This document shows, one piece after another, positions 24,905 through 33,464 of a DNA stretch of 64,000 bases. The DNA is taken from contig JAFQPT010000391.1 of the NCBI GenBank assembly GCA_017411665.1, positions 11,239-75,238 on the forward strand. Reading direction: 5' to 3'. Positions within the stretch are counted from its first letter, which is position 1. Every line of letters starts with the position of its first letter. The translations under genes and the position numbers were made by a program. The stretch is from Oscillospiraceae bacterium (GTDB taxonomy: Bacteria; Bacillota_A; Clostridia; Oscillospirales; Oscillospiraceae). The notes below the pieces were generated by a model that saw only the letters and a list, made by a program, of their open reading frames with translations, was not told where the DNA came from and did no database searches.

Positions 24905-27292
24905 TTAGAAGAACATATCCAGAGTTGTCTTTTTTGCGACCTTCGGGTCAAACTCATCCCAGTCCCAGCCGAGCGCATCGAAAATCCGGTTCAGCGGGGC
25001 CTGAATGGTTTTCTCGAGCATTAAATCCCAGTCGATTTCAAAGGCGTCTTCCGGAATCTGATCCGGATACTCAAAGCAGATGACATCGGTCTCCGGATAC
25101 TTATCCGGATTTAGGATGCGTTTGATGTACACCCGCTTCGGCTTGCTTCCGCGTTTGAAGTCGGTTCCAAGATACTGATTGGCGTATTTTGCTCCGCGTC
25201 CGTGAGCATCCAGGCGCTCATAATCATCCAGCGCTTTGTTGATGCCGCCAGGAATACCGGCTTTTTCCAGCGGATAGCGTCCTGCACGGTAGTCCTTGAG
25301 AATCTGCGGGAGGTATCCTTTGATGTCGGACTTTCCGTTGCCCTTCAGAATCATCTCCAGAACCGTTCCCTGCGCCTCGCGGGTGATATGGGCGGAGTCG
25401 GAGCGTTTCATCTCAAATCCGGCGATGTCGATTTTGTCAATCTCCTGCCCTTCCTTCCAGGTCAGATGACCTGCGTACCGCTTCTTTGCTCCTCCCTGGA
25501 AGAACCGGCGGTAAATCTTCTCGAACTTAATCGAGAAGTAACTGACATCTGCACCGAGCGTTTCCCTGGAGAAGGAAGGATAGCTTGCATTCAGTTCCTC
25601 CTCGAGCTTTCGAGCAATCTGAATAGTCTCTTCCTGAGACACCATCGGGAGCTGGACAAAGCAGGAATCGGTATCTCCATAGATTACTTCGTATCCGTTG
25701 TCGTTGATGATTTTTCTGGTGTGCTGGATAATGGCGCGGCCAACGGAAGTAACCGCTGATCCAATGTCTCTGTCGTAGAGGCGGAAGCGGGCAAAGCCGG
25801 AAACACCGTAGTACGAGTTCATGATGACCTTTAAGACATTCTGCTGCATGTCGTAGAGGTTGTACTCATCAGAGCCGTAGGGGAAGGTGTTTCTGAGTTT
25901 TTTCTTGTTGTCCCTTTCCGTCAGCAGTTCGCTGATGATACTTCTGGTCAGTCCGTCCGGCGATTTTTTGAAGCGGATACCGTTTGGCGCATGGATTTCG
26001 CCGTCCGGAGACTTGGTCTCCTGCGAGGCGTTTAAGGTCATCATGGCCATCGGGTAGAGCGACTTTAAGTCGAGGACGATGACGTTTTCGCAGACGCCTT
26101 TGGATGGAGCAAAGACGGTCGCTCCCTCGAACTCTTCACCGACTCCGTTTCCTTTGGACGGGAGCACAAACTTCCCGAATGCCCGGCGGAGGATGAAGAT
26201 GTCAACCACGTTGGAGGAGTTGAGTGTCTTGTCAAGCGGGCATCCCACATAGCGCGAGACCTCCTGGAAGAACTCAACGATGCTGTTTTTGCGGTTGATG
26301 CCGACACACAGCTCCACATCCTTGAAGTTGTACTCAATCATCTTCAAGGGATCGTTGTTCCAGAGGTCTCCGAGTGTTCCGGTATAGCGAACCTTGCGCT
26401 CTCCAAGTTCCTCTTCTGCAATAGCATCCAGGCGGTAGGATTCTTTCTGTCCGCTCTGCATCTTCTTGTATGCGGTAAGCAAATCGAAGATGACTCTTCC
26501 GCGCATGGCGTTTCGGTCAACAACGCCCGGAAGCCGTGCGAACACATCCGGCTTGAAGCCGAGGACTTCTGCCCGCTTTAAGATATAGGCGGCATCGAAA
26601 TCTGCAAAGTTCCAGCCGGATAAGATGTCAGGATTTTTTTCCTGAATGTATGCGATAAATGCCTTGAAGAGTTCCCGCTCGGAGTCGAAGGCAAGAATTT
26701 TGTGGCGGCTTTCGTCAAAACAGCCGTTTGGAAGCGGCTCTGCTACGGTAAGCGGAGTCTCTCCGTTGAGGAAGAAAGTGGTGTAACAGTCGTCAAAGGA
26801 GTCATGGCAGGTAATGCAGTTAATCGCATCGCGTTCCGCCTCCGGGAATCCGTATCGGTCGTCACACTCGATATCGCACATGCAGACTCTTGCCTTCGAG
26901 AGAACATGTGCGGGGGAGAGTTCGGTGTAACTGCAGGTTTCTGCCGGGAAGGAGACGCCTCCTGTAAGACCTAAGTCAATCAGGAAACGGGTGGCGAAGG
27001 GGATATCTGCTTCGAAGTGGTGATAGTTCTCGCGGGCCGCACGCACATCTCCCGGTTTTTCGGTGTAAAGGCGAATGAGCGGCTCGCCTTTGATAGAGAA
27101 TGCTTTGTCGTCTGTGACGGTCACATTTTTCTGGTGCGGGCGATGCGCTTCGCTTTCCCGAACCCAGAAGTAGGGACGAAATCCGGTGACCTTGACCTCG
27201 TGTGCAGTGCCGTCTGCTTCGCGTCCGAAGATGTGGACTACAGGACCTGCCGGAGTGTTTGAGTATTCAGCCTGATTGATGGCGATTTCCAT
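24905..27292 (-). CDS. polB: DNA polymerase family B
   Basis: Replicative or repair DNA polymerase with proofreading. All exonuclease motifs are present: DIECD (Exo I), WNFADFDAAYI (Exo II) and YNFKDVELC (Exo III). The polymerase motifs are VLDLKSLYPMAM (A), KVIMNSYYGVSGF (B) and YGDTDS (C). The 795-residue length is normal for archaeal PolB1. The stop is followed 11 bases later by the end of the convergent YdeI-like gene. It starts one base after the malate dehydrogenase stop, so the two are probably cotranscribed. Confidence 0.97.
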   Translation of the reverse strand: MEIAINQAEYSNTPAGPVVHIFGREADGTAHEVKVTGFRPYFWVRESEAHRPHQKNVTVTDDKAFSIKGEPLIRLYTEKPGDVRAARENYHHFEADIPFATRFLIDLGLTGGVSFPAETCSYTELSPAHVLSKARVCMCDIECDDRYGFPEAERDAINCITCHDSFDDCYTTFFLNGETPLTVAEPLPNGCFDESRHKILAFDSERELFKAFIAYIQEKNPDILSGWNFADFDAAYILKRAEVLGFKPDVFARLPGVVDRNAMRGRVIFDLLTAYKKMQSGQKESYRLDAIAEEELGERKVRYTGTLGDLWNNDPLKMIEYNFKDVELCVGINRKNSIVEFFQEVSRYVGCPLDKTLNSSNVVDIFILRRAFGKFVLPSKGNGVGEEFEGATVFAPSKGVCENVIVLDLKSLYPMAMMTLNASQETKSPDGEIHAPNGIRFKKSPDGLTRSIISELLTERDNKKKLRNTFPYGSDEYNLYDMQQNVLKVIMNSYYGVSGFARFRLYDRDIGSAVTSVGRAIIQHTRKIINDNGYEVIYGDTDSCFVQLPMVSQEETIQIARKLEEELNASYPSFSRETLGADVSYFSIKFEKIYRRFFQGGAKKRYAGHLTWKEGQEIDKIDIAGFEMKRSDSAHITREAQGTVLEMILKGNGKSDIKGYLPQILKDYRAGRYPLEKAGIPGGINKALDDYERLDAHGRGAKYANQYLGTDFKRGSKPKRVYIKRILNPDKYPETDVICFEYPDQIPEDAFEIDWDLMLEKTIQAPLNRIFDALGWDWDEFDPKVAKKTTLDMFF

Positions 27293-28144
27293 TTAGACTC
27301 TCCGGCAAAGGCCAGTGAGGAACTCTGCTGCAGCGTTGAGTTTTGCGGTTTCCCAGTCGTCAAGTTTTAAGTTCTCGTTAATCTTTGCCCCATCGCGAGT
27401 TACGCGGGCCGGAAGGCCGATGGAACATCCGTCAATTCCATATGCACCGTTTGCCGGAAGCGAGCAGATGAACTCTTCCCCTTTCTCAATCTTCTGCATC
27501 ATGTTTGCGATGTGGTATGCCGGGCCGAAGACAGTGCCGCCCTTTCCTTTGATGACCGGCATGGAAGAGCCGCGAAGGCCTAAGAGAACTTCCTCGCGGA
27601 CAGCTTCCGGAACATCGACGGAAAGCTTGGAGAAAACCGGGACCTGGTTTTCTCCGTGTTCTCCAAGGACCATTCCTTCCTCTTTGATTCCCATAGAGGA
27701 AAGCGCAACGGTAAATCTGCGGCTGTCTAAGAGTCCGCCGAATCCGACAACCTGTCCTTCGTCAAGGCCTGCGTGCTTTGCGAAGTACCAGGTAAAGACA
27801 TCCATCGGGTTGGTGATGACAATCAGTTTTCCGGAAAATCCCTTGAGCTGTTCTGCCGCCTCGCGGGCAATCGGGAGGTTTTTGTCGAATAAGTCTGCGC
27901 GGGTTTTGACGTTTGGCGAACGCGAGTATCCGGCAGAGAAGATGCAGTAGTCCGCATCCTTCATATCTGCAATATTGGTGGAGATGGGAATGTCTGCGCC
28001 GTGCATCAGGTCGAGTTTCTGTGCATGCAGAAATTCCGGCATGATGTCGTATATTACAAGCTCGTCGGCAAATCCGTTGACCGCGGAGATGTAGGCCGCT
28101 TCTCCTCCAATGCGGCCCATACCGAATGCTGCTACTTTAACCAT
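27293..28144 (-). CDS. mdh: Malate dehydrogenase (LDH/MDH family)
   Basis: NAD(P)-dependent oxidation of malate or reduction of oxaloacetate, part of the partial TCA pathway in methanogens. The 283 residues include the dinucleotide fold VAAFGMGRIGGEAAY, the active-site region VITNPMDVFTWY, GGLLDSRRF with the substrate arginine, and the catalytic His in GEHGENQVPVFS. The protein is slightly short compared with the usual 300-310 but complete. The polB start follows directly. Confidence 0.93.
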   Translation of the reverse strand: MVKVAAFGMGRIGGEAAYISAVNGFADELVIYDIMPEFLHAQKLDLMHGADIPISTNIADMKDADYCIFSAGYSRSPNVKTRADLFDKNLPIAREAAEQLKGFSGKLIVITNPMDVFTWYFAKHAGLDEGQVVGFGGLLDSRRFTVALSSMGIKEEGMVLGEHGENQVPVFSKLSVDVPEAVREEVLLGLRGSSMPVIKGKGGTVFGPAYHIANMMQKIEKGEEFICSLPANGAYGIDGCSIGLPARVTRDGAKINENLKLDDWETAKLNAAAEFLTGLCRRV

Positions 28145-28179
28145 ATAGTAGTATTGGTTTTCTTAGGGTTTAACAACCT

Positions 28180-28965
28180 CTATGAGAACAGCAGTATTCT
28201 GAGGAAATAGAGCAGGAGCATATGGAGCGGATAGAACGCATAGCAGAAGTACTGAAACGCTTTGCTGTGGTATCCCTGCTTTCCGCGGTAGAGCCAGAGG
28301 GGAATGAGAGCAAGGAGAGCAAAGCCCTGCTGTGCGAAGGAGACCGGGAATCCAAACACCGAGAACTCATAGACAAGTCCGCCTAAGAGTTCAAAGTTGA
28401 TGTAGGCAAGGAAGATGACCTGTCCTGCAAGACACCACCACTTCCGTCCGCGGAAGAAGTAGAAGACCAGAACCGTCAGGATTCCTGCATGATAGAAGTC
28501 CACCATGGTAAGCAGGCCAAGCACTGCGCCGAGCAGAACCGTTCCACATCCGGTAAAAATCCGCAGGATGATTTTCCCTGATGCTTTTGCCTTTTCGTTT
28601 AGGTGAATCAGCCCCAGAGCGATTAAGAAACTCCAGAGAATATTCTGGTGAATCGGGTAGAAAAGACTGCTTCCCATCATGAGGTTGAAGGGAATTTCTG
28701 CAAGAAGAGCGAAGACAAACAGCCTGCCGGCATATTTTTTCAGGCTTTTGGTGTGGAAGTATCCTTCGACCAGGAGAAATGCGAAGATGGGAAGCGCTAA
28801 GCGTCCTATGCAGGTGAGCCAGTCGTTTCCGGGAATTATTGTACCCCAGAGGTGGTCGCAGAGCATACAAAACATCGCGATGATGTGCAGTGATGCGGAT
28901 GTTATCTCAAAATTCCGTAGATTTCCCGTAAATAAACCCCTTTTCTTTACTATAGGTCTGCACAC
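28180..28965 (-). CDS. TraX-family membrane protein
   Basis: A 261-residue integral membrane protein of the TraX family, named after the F-plasmid pilin acetylase but common on chromosomes. Typical parts are LHIIAMFCMLCDHLWGTI, IGRLALPIFAFLLVEGYFHT, RLFVFALLAEIPFNLM and YFCYAFYPLHMLLLYFLR. Eight or more hydrophobic segments are visible. The exact start is uncertain: MCRPIVKK at 28965 lacks a good ribosome binding site and a later start is possible. The chromosomal role is unknown; acyl transfer to surface molecules is a guess from the family. Confidence 0.85.
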   Translation of the reverse strand: MCRPIVKKRGLFTGNLRNFEITSASLHIIAMFCMLCDHLWGTIIPGNDWLTCIGRLALPIFAFLLVEGYFHTKSLKKYAGRLFVFALLAEIPFNLMMGSSLFYPIHQNILWSFLIALGLIHLNEKAKASGKIILRIFTGCGTVLLGAVLGLLTMVDFYHAGILTVLVFYFFRGRKWWCLAGQVIFLAYINFELLGGLVYEFSVFGFPVSFAQQGFALLALIPLWLYRGKQGYHSKAFQYFCYAFYPLHMLLLYFLRILLFS

Positions 28966-29005
28966 TACAAGAGATTTGTGTTTTTCCGGTGACCGAAAGT
29001 ATTAA

Positions 29006-29024
29006 TGTATATAATCAATATACA
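29006..29024. promoter_or_regulatory. Inverted-repeat operator upstream of YtrA-type regulator
   Basis: TGTATAT and its exact complement ATATACA are separated by AATCA. It lies 22 bases before the GTG start of the GntR-family regulator and overlaps the place expected for a TATA box. The size and spacing fit the YtrA-subfamily operators, so autoregulation of the regulator-ABC transporter operon is likely. Confidence 0.65.
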
Positions 29025-29045
29025 CAATATTGCACGAGGCCTCAT

Positions 29046-29420
29046 GTGAACATCATAATCAGCAACTCAAGCGGGAAGCCGATTTACGAGCAGATAACCG
29101 CTCAGATAAAGCGGATGATTCTCTCCGGTGAGCTGGAGGACGGCGCGGCACTGCCGAGCATGCGTCTGCTTGCCAAGGAACTTCGCATCAGCGTGATTAC
29201 CACCAAACGGGCATACACCGATTTGGAGCGCGACGGATTTATTGAGACGGTGGTCGGCAAAGGAAGCTTTGTTTCGCGGAAAAATCCGGATATCATCCGC
29301 GAACAGCAGTTGAAAATTGCCGAGGAATATCTGCAGAAGGCGGCTGATACCGCAAAAACCTACGGAATTACCAAAGAAGAACTTCAGGAGATGTTGGATA
29401 CACTCTTCGATTTGGAGTAA
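29046..29420 (+). CDS. GntR-family regulator, YtrA subfamily
   Basis: A 124-residue regulator with the GntR winged helix (SGKPIYEQITAQIKRMILSGEL, LPSMRLLAKELRISVITTKRAYTDLERDGFIETVVGKGSFV) and a short C-terminal helical tail, the size of the YtrA subfamily. GTG at 29046 is chosen because GAGG lies eight bases upstream; an earlier frame start is within the operator. It leads an operon with an ABC ATPase and two ABC-2 membrane proteins, the usual partners of YtrA regulators. Effector unknown. Confidence 0.9.
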   Translation: MNIIISNSSGKPIYEQITAQIKRMILSGELEDGAALPSMRLLAKELRISVITTKRAYTDLERDGFIETVVGKGSFVSRKNPDIIREQQLKIAEEYLQKAADTAKTYGITKEELQEMLDTLFDLE

Positions 29421-29424
29421 AACA

Positions 29425-30285
29425 ATGCAGAATGCTTTAGAAGTACAAAAACTCTGCAAATCCTACGAAGGATTCGCACTCAGAAATGTGTCCTTTATGC
29501 TTCCGAAAGGAGCGGTTATGGGATTTGTCGGAGAAAACGGCGCAGGAAAGACGACAACGATAAAGTCTGTTTTAGGACTTGTCAGAAAAGATGCGGGAGA
29601 GATTTCCGTTCTCGGCGGAAGCATTGAAGATGCGGCAGTCCGGGCAAAGATTGGTGTGGTCTTCGACGATTTACACCTGCACAAGACACTGCGCATCCGT
29701 CAGGCGGCAAAGATTTTTCCGCACCTCTATGAGGACTGGGATGCAGAACTTTTCGCTGAATACATAAACCGCTTTAACCTCGACGCAGAAAAGAAAATCA
29801 AAGACTTGTCCCGCGGTATGCGGATGAAGTTATCCATCTCGGTCGCGCTCTCCCACCATCCGGATTTACTGATTCTGGATGAGCCGACCGCAGGTCTTGA
29901 CCCGGTGGTTCGCGATGAAGTGCTGGAAATCTTCCAGGATTTTATGCAGGATGAAAATCACGCAATCCTGTTCTCTTCGCATATCACAAGCGACATCGAC
30001 AAGATTGCAGACTACTTAACCTTCATTCACGACGGAGAGATTCTCTTCTCTGTGCCGACCGATGAACTCTTAGGCGAGGCAGGTATTCTGAAATGCAGCG
30101 TTGAAGAGGCAGAGACTCTTGATGCAGAACGCGAGGGACTTCTTCGCGTGAGAAAGAATCAGTTCGGCTGTGAGATTCTGGTACGGAGTAAAGAACAGTT
30201 CCGCATGAGCCATCCCGACGCAGTTATCGACCCGGTGACCACGGAATCACTGATGCTGTTCTATGCACGAGGAGAGGAGGCATGA
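29425..30285 (+). CDS. ABC-2 type transporter ATP-binding protein
   Basis: A 286-residue ATPase. Walker A is GENGAGKTTT at 36-45, the signature is the less usual LSRGMRMKLS, Walker B is LLILDEPTAGLDP, and the switch His is in LFSSHITSDID. It follows the YtrA regulator by four bases and overlaps the first membrane protein by four bases. It powers an exporter of unknown substrate; such operons respond to cell-wall or membrane stress in bacteria. Confidence 0.95.
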   Translation: MQNALEVQKLCKSYEGFALRNVSFMLPKGAVMGFVGENGAGKTTTIKSVLGLVRKDAGEISVLGGSIEDAAVRAKIGVVFDDLHLHKTLRIRQAAKIFPHLYEDWDAELFAEYINRFNLDAEKKIKDLSRGMRMKLSISVALSHHPDLLILDEPTAGLDPVVRDEVLEIFQDFMQDENHAILFSSHITSDIDKIADYLTFIHDGEILFSVPTDELLGEAGILKCSVEEAETLDAEREGLLRVRKNQFGCEILVRSKEQFRMSHPDAVIDPVTTESLMLFYARGEEA

Positions 30286-30932
30286 ACTCCGGAAAGACGG
30301 TGTATAAGGGGCTGATTTACAAGGATTTGTTTCTCTTAAAAGAAGCATTCCCAATCGTAGCCCTCGCAGTACTGTTCCTGCTTTTCAGCATCACGCTTGG
30401 ATTTACCGGAGGGTTTCTTGCACTGTGCATTATGCTTCTGGTGTTTGCGGTAAAGGTGGTTGAGTCAACACTCATCTATGATGAAACTGATGGATGGGAT
30501 TCGTTTGTCCTGACGGCTCCTGTTTCCCGAAAAGAGGTTATCCGCTCAAAGTATCTTTTACAGATACTTTTCCTGGCCGGAGCATTTCTGATTTCCGCGG
30601 TGATTCTTCTGCTGATATCCCTGATACCGCAGTTTGACGGAGAGGAATGGCTGTATATCATGCTGATTGTCGGATTCTGCTACGCGCTTGTATACGGGGC
30701 AGTGGTGATTCCTGTCTATCTGAAGTTTGGACAGCATACATCCCGCTACGTCGCCTTTGTGATTCTGATAGTCGTTGCCGGACTGTTCGGAGTTACATTC
30801 GGATTCTCGATGTTTATGGAGTTTGCGGCATCGACAATCCCGCTTCTGATTGGCATACTCGCAGTAAGTCTCGCCGCATACGGAGCATCATACCGGATTT
30901 CCCAGAGAATATACGCGAAAAGAGAGTTCTAA
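30282..30932 (+). CDS. ABC-2 type permease subunit (first copy)
   Basis: A 216-residue membrane protein with six hydrophobic segments, in the YtrA-associated ABC-2 permease style: GLIYKDLFLLKEAFPIV, ESTLIYDETDGWDSFVLTAPVSRKEVIRSKYLL, ending RISQRIYAKREF. The last twelve residues are nearly the same as those of the next protein, so the two are paralogues that probably pair in the membrane. Confidence 0.85.
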   Translation: MNSGKTVYKGLIYKDLFLLKEAFPIVALAVLFLLFSITLGFTGGFLALCIMLLVFAVKVVESTLIYDETDGWDSFVLTAPVSRKEVIRSKYLLQILFLAGAFLISAVILLLISLIPQFDGEEWLYIMLIVGFCYALVYGAVVIPVYLKFGQHTSRYVAFVILIVVAGLFGVTFGFSMFMEFAASTIPLLIGILAVSLAAYGASYRISQRIYAKREF

Positions 30933-30936
30933 GACC

Positions 30937-31542
30937 ATGAAATATGCAAGTCTGCTGTACGCAGATTTCCTGGCACAGAAAAACCGCTTCCTTGCCCTCT
31001 TTGCCGGACTGGTTTTCCTGATGGTATGCTTCGGACTTTCCGGTGTTTCGATAGTTGCCTTTCTTGGAATCCTCTGCTTCGCCCCGAAGGTGGTCGAGCT
31101 TGCCGCAGGAGGCAGTGTCTCGGAGAACTTTGAGGACTTCCTCCTCACCACCCGCTATTCCCGAAAAGATGTTGTGCGGGGACGCTATCTGCTCTTTGCG
31201 CTGTCCTTTGCCGTCATAACCCTGATTGGAATCATCTTATGTCTGGTCATAGACGGATTCGCACCCCTGCTGATTCCAGCCCTTGCCTGCAGTATTCTCT
31301 ACGGCTCGGTATCCATTCCAATCTGCTGTCTGCTTGATTCCGGCATGTCAAGACCGGCGATTATCGGAATAACCATCCTTGGAATCTTCCAGATGGGAAT
31401 TCTTATCGGTTCAATCTGGCTGTTTGCAGCACACAGCGAATCACTGCTCATGCCGGGAGACGGACTGCTCGCGGCAGGAATTGTCTGCTGTGCAGTATCG
31501 TATCTGGTAAGTCAGAGAATATACGCGAAAAAAGAGTTCTAA
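30937..31542 (+). CDS. ABC-2 type permease subunit (second copy)
   Basis: A 201-residue six-helix membrane protein, paralogue of the preceding one: ENFEDFLLTTRYSRKDVVRGRYLLFAL matches DSFVLTAPVSRKEVIRSKYLL and the end LVSQRIYAKKEF matches RISQRIYAKREF. It starts four bases after the first copy. Together with the ATPase they would make a heteromeric exporter. Confidence 0.85.
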   Translation: MKYASLLYADFLAQKNRFLALFAGLVFLMVCFGLSGVSIVAFLGILCFAPKVVELAAGGSVSENFEDFLLTTRYSRKDVVRGRYLLFALSFAVITLIGIILCLVIDGFAPLLIPALACSILYGSVSIPICCLLDSGMSRPAIIGITILGIFQMGILIGSIWLFAAHSESLLMPGDGLLAAGIVCCAVSYLVSQRIYAKKEF

Positions 31543-31564
31543 AACACAACTATTTTTTGAAAAA

Positions 31565-31806
31565 CAAAAGAAGGAAAAGACTGTAATTTGCTGGTACATT
31601 GTCGTTGTAATGCATGGGTGCTGAGAGGCTTAATCCATGTTTCCTTCCTGTCCGGTTAACGAATCCAAGTCGTAGTAACTCACCTCACTATATCTCTGTG
31701 TTGTTCGGTTCTGATAAACTGTATCCCAAAATATTTCGGGTAGGCCGAAAATTCCGAAACAGTTTCCGGAAAAAAGCAGGGAAGCCGAAAATTCACGCAT
31801 GGCTTT
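31565..31806 (+). ncRNA. Structured noncoding element, copy 1
   Basis: First of two tandem copies of a noncoding element in the 649-base gap after the ABC operon. The outer stem GAAGGAAA/TTTCCTTC (31570-31577 with 31641-31648) encloses TTGCTGGTACAT, TGCATGG, GAGAGG and TTAATCCATG; CATGG pairs with CCATG. Downstream are TCACCTCACTATATCTCTGTGT and TGTTCGGTT, again conserved. There is no open frame shared by the copies, and differences are spread without codon spacing. The strand is chosen because the third copy has a G-U pair in the outer stem in this orientation, a pair that would be C-A on the other strand. Function unknown. Confidence 0.55.
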
Positions 31807-31900
31807 GCATCTCAATTCTCTTTCAGGGCTGAGAACAAATCACCTTGGATAAAACAGAAAGCAAAATAACAAAACAAAAAACTGAACAAAATTTCAAAAA

Positions 31901-32143
31901 CAAAAGAAGGAAAAGTGACTTGATTTTGCTGGTACATCGTCCTTAAACTGCATGGTTTGAGAGGGTTTAATCCATGTTTCCTTCTACCGGATTACCGAAT
32001 TCCTATCGTTTCATCTCACCTCACTATATCTCTGTGTCGTTCGGTTGAGATAAACACACGCCTGAAAAGATTCGGATGGCGCAAAAAAGCCGAAACTGTT
32101 TTCGGGAAAACACCCTGCTTCCGAAAAATCACGCAGTGATTTC
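31901..32143 (+). ncRNA. Structured noncoding element, copy 2
   Basis: Direct repeat of copy 1, 336 bases downstream and about 50 bases before the aminotransferase gene. It keeps AAAGAAGGAAAAG, TTGCTGGTACATCGTC, CTGCATGG, GAGAGG, TTTAATCCATGTTTCCTTC, TCACCTCACTATATCTCTGTGT and GTTCGGTT in the same order and spacing, while bases between these blocks differ. The blocks that stay fixed pair with one another, which suggests selection on RNA structure rather than a recent simple duplication. Confidence 0.55.
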
Positions 32144-32191
32144 GACACCTACTCCGCGGCTTCTTATATTTTAACAGCAGACATAATAGTA

Positions 32192-33322
32192 ATGTTGCCG
32201 CTTTCCGAAAACATTGCTTCTGTACCGCCGTCTGCAACGATGGCCATGAATAACAAGTCCAAAGAAATGTCCGCCGCAGGAATTGACGTCATCAGTCTGG
32301 CTGTCGGCGAGCCGGACTTTGCAACGCCTGCCCACATCACCCAGGCGGCAATCGACGCCTTAAACCGCGGAGAAACCCACTATGCACCGTCTCGCGGAAT
32401 TCCGGAACTCACAAACGCCGTTGCCGAAAAACTCAGACGCGAAAACAACATCCCGGTTGACGCAAAACAGATTTTAGTCACCAGCGGAGCAAAGGATGCC
32501 ATCCGCATCACCATGACCGCCTGCTTAAACCCGGGAGATGAGGTTATTATCCTTGACCCTGCCTGGGTATCCTATGACCCGGCTGTCAAAATTGCCCGTG
32601 GAACACCGGTTCACCACCACTTAAACGAGAACTTCCAGGTTGACGAAAGCCTCTTTGAGGCAATCACCGACAAGACGAAGATGATTATCGTCAACTCCCC
32701 GTCCAACCCGACAGGTTCAGTTCTCGCACGCTCTTCGCTTCGCTTAATTGCGGATGCCTGCATTGACCACGACCTCTACTGTATGTCCGATGAGATTTAC
32801 GAGAAGCTGGTCTATGGAAAAGAGCATGTCTCCATCGGCTCGCTTCCGGATATGGCCGAGCGGACTATTACCATTAACGGATTCTCCAAAGCATTCGCCA
32901 TGACCGGATGGCGTCTCGGATATCTGGCCGCTCCAACATCTGTTATCCCCTACATGGATAAAGTCATGCAGCACTCCGTTGGAAATGTTACCACCTTCTC
33001 CCAGTGGGGAGGCGTTGCCGCTCTTACCGGAGACCAGTCTTGCGTTGAATCCATGCGGCAGGAGTTCGAAAAGCGCAGAAAGTATGTCATCGGAAGACTC
33101 GCCGGCATGGGACTTTCCACTGCTCCGGCAGAGGGAGCATTCTATGCATTCGTCAACGTCGGCGGCGACGACAACGCAATTGCAAACAAATGGCTCGAAG
33201 AGGCACACGTTGCCTGCACTCCGGGATTTGCCTTCGGGTCTCCGGGATGGATTCGCATGTCCTACGCGGCATCCATGGAGCGGCTCGCAGAAGCTCTTGA
33301 CAGAATCGGGAAGGTTCTGTAA
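32192..33322 (+). CDS. Aspartate/aromatic aminotransferase (class I/II)
   Basis: A 376-residue PLP-dependent aminotransferase of the AspC fold-type I. Substrate and cofactor motifs are ISLAVGEPDFATP, HYAPSRGIPELTNAVAEK, VNSPSNPTGSV, MSDEIYEKLVYG and the PLP lysine Lys233 in NGFSKAFAMTGWRLGY. The likely substrates are aspartate or related amino acids; the sequence alone does not decide. TTATATTTTAA at 32164-32174 is a likely TATA box, about 20 bases before the ATG, so the transcript may be nearly leaderless. Confidence 0.93.
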   Translation: MLPLSENIASVPPSATMAMNNKSKEMSAAGIDVISLAVGEPDFATPAHITQAAIDALNRGETHYAPSRGIPELTNAVAEKLRRENNIPVDAKQILVTSGAKDAIRITMTACLNPGDEVIILDPAWVSYDPAVKIARGTPVHHHLNENFQVDESLFEAITDKTKMIIVNSPSNPTGSVLARSSLRLIADACIDHDLYCMSDEIYEKLVYGKEHVSIGSLPDMAERTITINGFSKAFAMTGWRLGYLAAPTSVIPYMDKVMQHSVGNVTTFSQWGGVAALTGDQSCVESMRQEFEKRRKYVIGRLAGMGLSTAPAEGAFYAFVNVGGDDNAIANKWLEEAHVACTPGFAFGSPGWIRMSYAASMERLAEALDRIGKVL

Positions 33323-33464
33323 CTTTTACTTTTTTATTTGTTTGGTTTTCCATAGTTTGTAAGAGCGTTTTACCTATACGAAATATTCTCCCTCAATCTC
33401 AAACGTATATCCCCCACTCCAAAAGGGAACTCTTACATATAAGGACCGCATAGAATAACGTATT

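Noticed and set aside
31630..31815. 61-codon minus-strand frame across noncoding element copy 1
   Set aside because: Copy 2 does not preserve it and it has no start signal.
31565..32143. Tandem repeats as a CRISPR array
   Set aside because: Only two copies of about 240 bases with diverged interiors; no short repeat-spacer pattern and no cas genes in the window.
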